Below are positions 54,795 through 62,577 of a stretch of DNA of 64,000 nucleotides, piece after piece (the stretch's first letter is position 1; every line of letters begins with the position of its first letter). The position numbers were made by a program, and so were the translations under genes. The stretch comes from UBA4732 sp963823075 (GTDB lineage Bacteria > Planctomycetota > Planctomycetia > Gemmatales > Gemmataceae). The DNA lies in NCBI GenBank assembly GCA_963823075.1, contig CAWGKE010000001.1, positions 62,001-126,000 of the forward strand, written 5' to 3'. The notes beneath the pieces are model-generated. The model ran no database searches. It saw only the letters and a list, made by a program, of their open reading frames with translations, and was not told the DNA's origin.

Positions 54795-55405
54795 ATGAAG
54801 TTCGATCTGCACATGCACACCACGCGGCACTCGCCGGACAGCGTCATGGATCCCTTTGCGATGTGCCGCCGGCGCGCGTGCTCGGACTGGACGGGATCGT
54901 CATCACCGAACACGATTGGCTGTGGCCGGAGTCGGAGCTGGACTCGCTGCGGGAGGTCCATCCCAATCTGGTCATTCTGTCCGGCATCGAGGTGTCAGCC
55001 CGCGAGGGGCACATCCTGGTCTACGGCGTGACGAACCCCTTCGCCGTGGCGCGCGGCATCCGCGTGACCGACCTTTGTCACGAGGTCCACGCCCAGGGCG
55101 GGGCCGTGGTCGCGGCCCACCCCTTCCGTTGGGGGCAGCCGTTCGCGGAGATTCTGGAGCGCGAAAAACCGGACCTCGACGGCCTGGAGCTGATGACCAA
55201 CAACATGGACGCCGACTGCCGGAGGCGGGCGGCTGAAGTGCAGACGCAACGTTCTCTGGCCGGCCTCGGCTCCAGCGACGCCCACCACGAAGACACGCTC
55301 GGCGTTTGCTACACGGAGTTCCCGGACGGCACAAAGACCATGACGGAACTGGTGCGGGCGATTCGTGGCCGGCAAACGTCCGCCCACGAACGGGACGCGA
55401 AATGA
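54795..55405 (+). CDS. PHP-domain metal-dependent phosphoesterase (frameshifted)
   Basis: About 203 residues. MKFDLHMHTTRHSPDSVMDP gives PHP motif 1, VITEHDWLW motif 2, VVAAHPFRWG motif 3, and GLGSSDAHHEDTLG the last metal site. One base is missing near 54865 between FAM and RVLGLDGIVITEH. Stand-alone PHP proteins are phosphodiesterases or histidinol-phosphatase-like enzymes, and a nucleotide role would fit its operon with psuG (28 bp away). GGAGG lies eight bases before the ATG. Confidence 0.82.
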
Positions 55406-55433
55406 CGGCCGTGGCGCACGGGCGATTGCTCTT

Positions 55434-56399
55434 ATGAACACCACTTCTCCGTTCGACGTGCGGCCCGAGGCGGCCGAGGCCCTGCGGGCCGGCCGGCCGG
55501 TCGTGGCGTTGGAATCGACGCTGATCGTTCACGGCCTGCCGTGGCCGATGAACCTGGAGACGGCCCGCGCCGCCGAGGCCACCGTCCGCGCCGCCGGCGC
55601 CGCGCCCGCGACCATCGCGGTCTGGAAGGGCCGGCCGACCGTCGGCCTGACCGACGCCGAGCTGGAAGAACTGGCGCAGGCGAAAGACGTGCGCAAGGCC
55701 AGCCGCCGCGACCTGGCCGCCGCTGTCGCGCAAGGGGCCACCGCCGCAACGACCGTCGCCGCCACAATGGCGCTGGCCCATCGGGCTGGCATCCGCGTCT
55801 TCGCCACCGGCGGCATCGGCGGCGTCCATCCCGTCGCGCCCGGCTTCCGCTGGGGCCTGGCCTGGCCGCAGGTCCCGGACGTGTCCGCCGACCTCACTGA
55901 GCTGGCCCGCACGCCGGTCGCCGTGGTGTGCGCCGGCGCCAAGGGCATTCTCGACCTGTCCGGCACGCTGGAAGTTCTGGAGACTTACGCGGTCCCCGTG
56001 GTCGGCTACGGCACGGACGATTTCCCGGCCTTCTACGTCCGCTCCAGCGGGCTGCCGGTCGCGGCCCGCGTCGATTCGCCGTCGGAGGCGGCCGTCCTGC
56101 TCGCGGCCCACTGGGCGCTCGACGGGGCCGGCGTCGTGCTGGCCCAACCGCTGCCGGAGGACGAGGCGCTCCACCCCGGCGCCCTGGCCATGCACCTGGA
56201 ACAGGCGGAGCGGCAGGCCTCGGAAAAGGCCATCCGCGGCCCAGCGCTGACGCCGTTCTTGCTGGCGCGGCTGGCCGAACTCAGCAACGGCGCCACGCTG
56301 CGGGCCAACCGGGCGCTGGTCGTCGCCAACGCCCACCTGGCGGCGCAGGTCGCCGTCGGCTCCTCGCCGCCGGGGGAGGGCAGAGCATGCGCACCTTAG
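55434..56399 (+). CDS. psuG: Pseudouridine-5'-phosphate glycosidase
   Basis: A 321-residue enzyme that splits pseudouridine 5'-phosphate into uracil and ribose 5-phosphate. Signature segments are VVALESTLIVHGLPWPMNLE, ATIAVWKGRPTVGLTDAEL, KASRRDLAAAVAQGATAATT, RVFATGGIGGVHP and VVCAGAKGILDLSGTLEVLE. The catalytic Lys is probably in CAGAKGILD. No psuK kinase gene is adjacent, so the neighbouring phosphoesterases may belong to the same salvage route (inference). Its last 13 bp overlap the next gene. Confidence 0.93.
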   Translation: MNTTSPFDVRPEAAEALRAGRPVVALESTLIVHGLPWPMNLETARAAEATVRAAGAAPATIAVWKGRPTVGLTDAELEELAQAKDVRKASRRDLAAAVAQGATAATTVAATMALAHRAGIRVFATGGIGGVHPVAPGFRWGLAWPQVPDVSADLTELARTPVAVVCAGAKGILDLSGTLEVLETYAVPVVGYGTDDFPAFYVRSSGLPVAARVDSPSEAAVLLAAHWALDGAGVVLAQPLPEDEALHPGALAMHLEQAERQASEKAIRGPALTPFLLARLAELSNGATLRANRALVVANAHLAAQVAVGSSPPGEGRACAP

Positions 56400-57088
56400 C
56401 CATCGGCGACATCCACGGATGCTTGACCGCCCTCAAGACGCTGCTGGATTTCGTGGCGCCCGCGTCCGACGACCGCCTCATCGCGCTCGGCGATTACGTC
56501 GATCGCGGCCCCGACTCGCGCGGCGTCCTCGATTTCCTCATCGCCCTGCACGCCAGCGGCCGGCTCGTCGCTTTGCGCGGCAACCACGACGAGATGATGG
56601 CCGACGCCCACATCAACCCGAAAGGCGATCACTCCCTGTGGCTGGCCTGCGGCGGCCTGGAGACGCTGCAATCCTATGGCGTTGAGGCCGCGGAGACGTC
56701 CGACCTGACGGAGGTGCCGCAAAGTCACTGGACTTTTCTGGACCGCGATTGCCTGGACTGGTACGAGACCGAAACCCACTTCTTCGTCCACGCCAACGCC
56801 TACCCCGACTTGCCGCTGGACGACCAGCCGCGCTACATGCTCTTGTGGGAGAAACTGTACGAGCCGTGCCGGCACGCTTCCGGCAAGGTGATGGTGTGCG
56901 GCCACACCCGGCAAGTCAGCGGCCAGCCGCGCAACTGGGGCGCCACCGTTTGCATCGACACCGGCGCCTACGATCCGCAAGGTTGGCTCACCTGCCTGGA
57001 CGTGGCGACCGGCCGTTACTGGCAGGCCGATCAGGAGGGCCGGCGGCGCATGGGCTTGCTGGAAGACGCGGCGGACGCGGATTACTAA
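56387..57088 (+). CDS. PPP-family metallophosphatase
   Basis: A 233-residue calcineurin-like phosphatase. Motifs in order: TLAIGDIHGCLTALKTLL, LGDYVDRGPDSRGVLDF, LRGNHDEMM, HANAYPDLP and VCGHTRQVSGQP. This layout matches bacterial PPP phosphatases (protein phosphatase 1/2-like or diadenosine tetraphosphatase ApaH-like). GGGAGGG precedes the ATG, which overlaps psuG, so it is the third gene of the PHP-psuG operon. Confidence 0.88.
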   Translation: MRTLAIGDIHGCLTALKTLLDFVAPASDDRLIALGDYVDRGPDSRGVLDFLIALHASGRLVALRGNHDEMMADAHINPKGDHSLWLACGGLETLQSYGVEAAETSDLTEVPQSHWTFLDRDCLDWYETETHFFVHANAYPDLPLDDQPRYMLLWEKLYEPCRHASGKVMVCGHTRQVSGQPRNWGATVCIDTGAYDPQGWLTCLDVATGRYWQADQEGRRRMGLLEDAADADY

Positions 57089-57148
57089 TGGCATCCGGTT
57101 ACGCGGGTAACGATTCTTCCTATCTTTCGGAAACCTCCTAATTTACCT

Positions 57149-57177
57149 TTGACGGCAAGGCGTTTGCTTCTTATCGT
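57149..57177 (+). promoter_or_regulatory. Sigma-70-like promoter of the Cys/Gly-rich gene
   Basis: TTGACG (57149-57154) and TATCGT (57172-57177) are 17 bp apart in an AT-richer segment, about 105 bp before the ATG at 57283. A 6-bp inverted repeat GTTCAG-TTTGC-CTGAAC follows at 57191-57207, just downstream of the expected start, where a repressor could bind. Confidence 0.5.
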
Positions 57178-57282
57178 CAACAGGGGATCTGTTCAGTTTG
57201 CCTGAACGGAACATCTTGGCGCAAGCGCCTGGGTTGACAGCGCGATCCGGGCGGGTGCATCACAAGCGGGAGGTGCAAACGC

Positions 57283-58269
57283 ATGTACAGCGTCGTTCTG
57301 GCGGCGATGTTGACGACCGGCCCGGCCCAGGCGCCGGCCTGGGGATTTGGCTGTCACGGGTGCTGCGGCGGCTACAACGCCTTCAGCTGCTGCGGCGGCT
57401 ATTCGTGCTGCGGCGGCTGGTCTTCGTGCTGCGGCGGCCACTCGTGCTGTGGCGGCTATTCGTGCTGCGGCGGCGGCTGGTACTCCGGCTGCTGCGGCGG
57501 CGGGTACACGGCCGGCTACAACTACCCGGCCTACTGGGGCTGCTGCGGCTCGGCGAGCGCGTTCGGCTGCTGCGGCTACTCCAGCTGCTGCGGCGGCTAC
57601 GGCTGGGGCGGCTACTCCTGCTGCGGCGGCGGGTGGTATCGCAGTTCCTCCGGCTGGGTTCCCGCCTACACCACCTGCTGCGGCGGAACGGTCGTCGCGC
57701 CGGGAACGCCCGCGCCCCCGACCATGCCGAAACTGCCGGAACCCAAGGAGAAGCAGTCGGCCACGGCGCCCGCCCCGGCGACGGTCGTCCTCAAGGCCCC
57801 GATGGACGTCCGCATCACGGTCAACGGCCAGCCGACCGAGCGCCAGTCGGCGGAGCAGGTTTTCACGACGCCGGACCTTCAACCGGGCAAAACCTACTCC
57901 TACGACTTCCGGGCGGAGGCGACGCGCGACGGCAAGACCGTGACGCGCACGCAGACGGTGATCGTGAAGGCCGGCCAGGAGTCGCGGGCCGACTTCGGCG
58001 ACCTGATGGCGGCCGGCGCTCCCGCTCACGTTACCATCACGGCCCCGGCCGACGCCCGCCTGACGGTGGACGGCGCCGAGGTCCCCGGCTCGGCGCGCAC
58101 GTTCAGCACGCCGACGTTGGAGGCGGGGCGGACGTTTTACTACACGGTGACGGCGGAGATGACGCGCGAGGGCCGCAAGGTCAGCGACAGCCGGCGCGTG
58201 CTGGTTTCGGCCGGCCAGGACGTGTCGGTGGAGTTCACCGAGGCCGGCGTGGCGACGGCCGGCAAGTAG
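57283..58269 (+). CDS. TIGR03000-type protein with Cys/Gly-rich repeat head
   Basis: A 328-residue secreted protein, starting with a short signal (MYSVVLAAMLTTGPAQA). Residues ~22-135 are made of about fifteen CCGGY/CCGGGW-type units with paired cysteines. Two copies of the planctomycete-specific TIGR03000 beta domain follow, ~165-245 and ~252-325, each with a V.I..(P)(A/M)DAR(L/I)TV(D/N)G core, a F.TP.L..G..Y.Y......R.G(K/R) run and an ag(q)...(v/a)dF ending. The paired Cys suggest a disulfide-linked wall or metal-binding role, by inference. GGGAGG lies before the ATG. Confidence 0.9.
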   Translation: MYSVVLAAMLTTGPAQAPAWGFGCHGCCGGYNAFSCCGGYSCCGGWSSCCGGHSCCGGYSCCGGGWYSGCCGGGYTAGYNYPAYWGCCGSASAFGCCGYSSCCGGYGWGGYSCCGGGWYRSSSGWVPAYTTCCGGTVVAPGTPAPPTMPKLPEPKEKQSATAPAPATVVLKAPMDVRITVNGQPTERQSAEQVFTTPDLQPGKTYSYDFRAEATRDGKTVTRTQTVIVKAGQESRADFGDLMAAGAPAHVTITAPADARLTVDGAEVPGSARTFSTPTLEAGRTFYYTVTAEMTREGRKVSDSRRVLVSAGQDVSVEFTEAGVATAGK

Positions 58270-58396
58270 TGTGACGAGGGCAAGTGGGCCGCCCGTCCGG
58301 CATCGTGTCGGACGGACGGCCCTGCCAGCGGACGCCTCTTCCGCTGTCCACAGGGGGAACGGGGCGTCCGACGGGACTTGCGCGAAGCGACACAGC

Positions 58397-58457
58397 ACCA
58401 GCCCGAAGCGTGAGCGAGGGGTTTTGTCGAAATCCCTCGCTCGCGTTTCGGGCTGGT
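58397..58457. repeat. 24-bp inverted repeat (AGCCCGAAGCGTGAGC family)
   Basis: Arms 58397-58420 and 58434-58457 match at 22 of 24 positions; the left arm begins ACCAGCCCGAAGCGTGAGCG. It ends 3 bp before the stop codon of the convergent Nudix/MBL gene. A decayed relative is at 25462-25517. Confidence 0.85.
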
Positions 58458-58460
58458 TTG

Positions 58461-59955
58461 TCAGCGAACCCGCCATAAGAGATCGTCTTCGCGTCCCACC
58501 CGCACCGCCCGCCCCTCCCGTTCCAGCTTCAGCAGCCCCGCCAGCACCTGCTTTTCCGCATACGGCATCACCTCCGCTGGCGCTCCCCGGTACATCTCTT
58601 GCGCCAGCTCCGCCACGCGGCGCGGCGCCGACGCCAGCGCCTGCACCAGCTGCTCCTCGCGCTTGCGGCGGTGGTTGACCGCCTCGTCGAGGACGAAGTG
58701 CGGCCGGGCGCTTACCGAGCCGTGGGCCGGCAGCAGCAGCCGGACAGGCAGCGCCCGCAACCGATGCAGCGACTCCAGATACTCCGTTATGTCGCCTTCC
58801 GGCGGCGCGATCACCACCGACGACATCGTGGAGGCCATATCGCCTGCGAAAAGGAGGCGATATGTCGGCTCGAAAAAACAGAGATGGCCGGGCGCATGGC
58901 CCGGCGTGAGGAGCGCTTCCAGCCGCCACGGGCCGCCGTGCGGCGCCGTGCCGAGGTCCAGGACGGCGCCGTCGTTGATCTCGCGGTCCACGGCGACCCG
59001 GCCCGCCAGCGCCGCGCCGTCCGCGGATGCGCGATCACCGGCACGCTGTACCGTCGGGCGACGGCGTCGGCCGCGCCGATATGATCGGGATGGTGGTGCG
59101 TGAGAAGAATCCCGGCGAGACGGGCGCCCGCTTCCCGGCGGGCGTCGAGCAGCGTGAAGAGGCGGCGCTGCTCGTCGGCCTCGATGGGGCCGGGGTCGAT
59201 CAGATAGGCGGGGTCGTGACCGACGAGAAAGGCGTTGGTGTAGTAGGTCGGCGGGAGTCCGTTGCAGAAGAGCGGCATCATCTGCACGTGCGGGCTGAAA
59301 TAGATCACCTCCGGCGAACCGGCGGCCAGCGTCTCGAACAGCGGCCGGGCGCGGCGGGCCAGCTCCTCCACAGGCCGACCGCGGATCGTTTGCAGCAGCG
59401 ACACTGTCGGCGGCGAGATGAGAATGCGGCCGTCTTCCCAAACCCGCACGGCCGCATCGGCGCTCAGCCATTCCCCCGCCTCCAGCTCGCCCGGCTGCAC
59501 CAAGGGCGTCTGTCGCGGGGGCGCGACGGCCGTGAAAAAGGCGGTGTCGAAGCGAACCGACGAGAACGGCGGCGTGACCAGATTGCCGACGTGGGAGAGG
59601 TCAGTTGGGCGAATCGTCAGGCTGAGGCGGCGGAGCAGCGCCGGAAACGCTCCGCCGTCGGCGAGCAGTTCGGCCCGCGGCCCGGCGAGTTCGGCGTCGG
59701 TCGGGAAGGCGCCGTCGGGCCGCCGCGCCAGCAGGACGCCGGTTTCCTCGAACAGCTCGCGGACGGCGGCGACGGGCTGGGCGGTCGCGGCGTCGGGGCC
59801 GTCGGCGGGCATGGCGCGGCCGCCGGGGAAGGCGTGGAAGCCGCCCATGAAACGCAGCGTCTCGGCCCGGCGCACGAGGAAGCCCTCCGGCGAGCCGGGG
59901 CCGCGCGCAGCAGCACGGTCGCCGCCAGGGGCGCGACGGTTGCGGACGAACTCAC
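58461..59955 (-). CDS. Nudix hydrolase-metallo-beta-lactamase fusion (two frameshifts)
   Basis: About 498 residues when two missing bases (near 59900 and 59020) are allowed for. The N-terminal half is Nudix-like: FMGGFHAFPGGRAMP and AAVRELFEETGVLLARR form the Nudix box (GX5EX7REUXEEXGU), with an insert between G and E longer than usual. The C-terminal half is a metallo-beta-lactamase fold: LTHHHPDHIGAAD, TPGHAPGHLCFF, LFAGDMAST and LLPAHGS. The same architecture occurs in LACTB2-like proteins of many bacteria. It probably hydrolyses a CoA- or nucleotide-linked compound. The GTG start overlaps the stop of the receiver gene by 4 bp. Confidence 0.75.
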
Positions 59956-60353
59956 TCTTTTTTTTCCGGGGTTTCGGGGGCCTTTTCGCCCTTGAGGCCG
60001 CGCTCGACGGCCTCCAGCAGGCGTTCCATGGCGAACGGCTTGCGGATGTAATCGACGACGCCGAGGTATTCGGCGTAGGCCTTGTGCCGGCTGCCCTCGT
60101 TGGCGGTGATCATGATGATCGGCGGGGCGTCCGGTTTGCCGCGGAAGTGCTCCAGGACGGGGTAGCCGCCCATGCGCGGCATCATCATGTCGAGGATGAC
60201 CAGATCGGGCCGCTGCTGGTAGACCAGGCGCTGGCCCTGCTGGCCGTCGCGGGCCTGGATGACGCGGTGGCCCTGTTTCTCCAGCACCATGCGCAGGCCG
60301 TCGCTCAGCTCGACGTCATCGTCTACCACGAGGATGGTTTTTGGTTCCGACAT
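59952..60353 (-). CDS. Stand-alone response regulator receiver
   Basis: A 133-residue receiver: TILVVDDDVELSDGLRMVLE, the phospho-Asp in LVILDMMMPRMGG, the switch Thr in MITANEG, and Lys in IRKPF. There is no output domain, so it acts by protein contact. Its stop overlaps the start of the Nudix/MBL gene by 4 bp (GTGA), indicating coupled translation. The C-terminus is charged (EKAPETPEKKE). No kinase is adjacent. Confidence 0.88.
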   Translation of the reverse strand: MSEPKTILVVDDDVELSDGLRMVLEKQGHRVIQARDGQQGQRLVYQQRPDLVILDMMMPRMGGYPVLEHFRGKPDAPPIIMITANEGSRHKAYAEYLGVVDYIRKPFAMERLLEAVERGLKGEKAPETPEKKE

Positions 60354-60704
60354 GAAGCTCAGTCCTCTCTCAGGCGCGGATATCGTCCGGTGGGGAGGCG
60401 CAAAGCAATCATATCAACGGGGGGGCGGCGTCACAAGAAGCATCGGCTCGCCGCTCCGGGAACCTCGTCTTGTTCTTTTTCCCCCGAGAATCTAAGGTGG
60501 CCCCGTTCGCGGCGGTCCCCTGCCAGGAGGGCAAGGGACGCAAGGCCGGCCCGCACCGCGCCTACCCCGCCGCGATCCCGCGTGTGATCGGTTCGCCGCA
60601 ACGACCTTCCCCCTTAGCCCCACCACCGACGACCCAACGACGACGGGCCTGATCGCTCGCCGCACCGACCCGTTCGCCCGGACCCATGGCGCAAGGATGC
60701 CCCC
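60354..60704. other. Divergent intergenic region, no gene recognised
   Basis: About 350 bp between the divergent receiver and protease genes. It contains a short T-rich block near 60470 and a G-tract near 60420 but no clear -35/-10 pair or long palindrome. Promoters for both neighbours should lie here. Open frames crossing it have no recognisable product. Confidence 0.4.
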
Positions 60705-62311
60705 ATGGCCCGCAAAGGCCCCTGTCTGCTGCTGGCCGCCGCGCTGCTGCTCGCCGCGCCCCTTCGCGTGGTGGCATGGTCTCCAGACCATGCCCCAACC
60801 GCCCGCGACGACGACAGCCAAAAGAAGATCCTCAATCTCCTTGCGGTTCAGAAGGCGCTCCAGGAGGGCCGCGACGCCCTCAAGCGCGGCGACTTCCAGG
60901 CGGCCGTCACCGTCCTCGAAGCCCGCATCGCCTACATCGACGGCAATAAGGAGTATCTCGACGCGCTCCGCGACGCCTATCTCGGCTACATCCGCGAGCT
61001 GAAAAAGAACAAGCGCGGCGCCGACGTGCCGACCTACGTGCGCCGCCTGGAGTGCTGCGACCCCGGCGCCCTCCTCGAACTCGACGCTTCGGCCCACAGC
61101 ACGCCCGCCGCGGCGCCGACCGGCGTGCAGCCGGCCGCCGCGGCGCCGACGGCCAAGACGAACGACGTGGCGGCGGTCCCCCCCGCCGCGCCGCCGCCCG
61201 ACGACCATGCGAGGGCGAAGGGCCTTCTCGACCAGGCGGACAAGGAATTCGCCGCCAAGCATTATGGCGAGGCCGGCCGACTCTACGAACAGTGCAGCCT
61301 GGCCGACCCGTCCGCCGTCGCCGACGCCAAGGAGCGCTGGGCCTACTGCAAGCTCTTCGCGGTGGTCGAGGCGTACAAGAGTGCACCGGCCAACGCGCCG
61401 GCGCCGCCCGAGTGGGAGCGCGACGTTCGCCTGGCCCTGAGCATGGCGCCCGACAACAAGGCGTTGGGCGTCTTCGCCGGCGACCTGCTCAACAAGCTCC
61501 AGGATCGCCGCGGCCCGACCGTCCGCGCCGCGCCGAGGATGCGCCTGCGGACATCGAAATCCGGCACACGCCGCGTCAGGCCGGGCAGGCCTGGGCTGTC
61601 GCCGAAACCGCCAACTTCCGCATCTTCCATAACCAGAGCCGGGATATCGCTGAAAAGGCCGCGCGCATCGCCGAGGCGATGCGGGCGACGGCCGCCAAGA
61701 AGTGGTTCGGCGAGCCGGCCGCGCCGTGGAACGCGCGCTGCGACATCTACCTGCACGCCACGGCCCAGGACTACAGCCTGGCCACGAAAATGCCGCCCGG
61801 CCTGGCCGGCCACTCGACCTTCGGCCGCAAGGGCGATCAGGTCGTCTCGCGCCGCATCGACCTGCATTGCGACGACCCCAACATCTTCGTCGGCGTCCTG
61901 CCGCACGAAACCACACACGTCGTCTTGGCGGATCGCTTCGGCCAGCCGCTGCCGCACTGGGCCGACGAAGGCATGGCCGTGCTGTCCGAGCCGCGCGACC
62001 GCATCGACCTGCACCTGCACAACCTGCCGCAGCACCGCGCCAGCGGCGAGCTGTTCCCGGTGGCCGAGTTGATGCGTATGGACGACTACCCGGACAAGGG
62101 CCGCATCGGCGCCTTCTACGCCGAAAGCGTGTCGCTGGTCGAGTTCTTGGCGAAGGAGAAGGGATACCCAACGTTCGCGCTGTTCATGCGTGACGCCATG
62201 CAGGGCGGCTTCGAGCCGGCCTTGCAGAAGCATTACGACATTCGCGGCTTTGACGATCTGCAACAGCGCTGGCAGCACTATGCGCTGGGCGTGGCGCAGC
62301 GCGATCCGTGA
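60705..62311 (+). CDS. Secreted gluzincin-type metalloprotease with helical N-terminus (frameshifted)
   Basis: About 535 residues. A signal peptide covers ~1-24. The N-terminal half is helical and TPR-like (GRDALKRGDFQAAVTVLEAR; FAAKHYGEAGRLYEQCSLAD) with an Ala/Pro linker. In another frame after ~61540 comes a peptidase-MA-like domain: FRIFHNQSRDIAEKAARIAE, the zinc site LPHETTHVVLADRF (HExxH) and HWADEGMAVLSEP (third ligand Glu). One base is missing near 61540. Planctomycetes have many such basal HExxH proteins; substrates are unknown. Confidence 0.78.
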
Positions 62312-62334
62312 GGGAAATCGCCGACATAACAGAG

Positions 62335-62371
62335 TCGCGACCGTGAACGAGCGGTGGAACTGTCCACCGCT
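62335..62371. repeat. Short member of the GCGACCGTAAGGGAGCG repeat family
   Basis: TCGCGACCGTGAACGAGCGG begins at 62335; AGCGGTGGA (62350-62358) pairs with TCCACCGCT (62363-62371) around a 4-nt loop. The left part matches the arms at 30744 and 50756. It starts 23 bp after the protease stop. Confidence 0.6.
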
Positions 62372-62486
62372 CCCTTGCGAGCAAGTTGCATCAGGCGACG
62401 TAAGTCTGTTTTCTCACCCACATTCGGAGGGCGTTAGAGATCAGTTTGGCCTGGACCCAGAGGCCGCTACTGCACCGTCCCCTCCG

Positions 62487-62515
62487 TTGACCGCCCGCGC
62501 GCAACACTGTACTGT
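62487..62515 (+). promoter_or_regulatory. Sigma-70-like promoter of ftsH with overlapping palindrome
   Basis: TTGACC (62487-62492) and TACTGT (62510-62515) are 17 bp apart, about 65 bp before the ftsH start. The -10 hexamer lies inside a perfect palindrome CACTGT-ACTGTA-ACAGTG (62505-62522), an arrangement that would let a repressor block the promoter. Confidence 0.5.
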
Positions 62516-62577
62516 AACAGTGGGGGACGCGGGCCTCCCCGGAGGGCCTGCGGACTTCGCCCTACCGGAGCATCGCG

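Noticed and set aside
57343..57680. The Cys/Gly-rich run as a metallothionein or lanthipeptide precursor
   Set aside because: It is joined in frame to two TIGR03000 domains and has a signal peptide, so it is one part of a larger surface protein.
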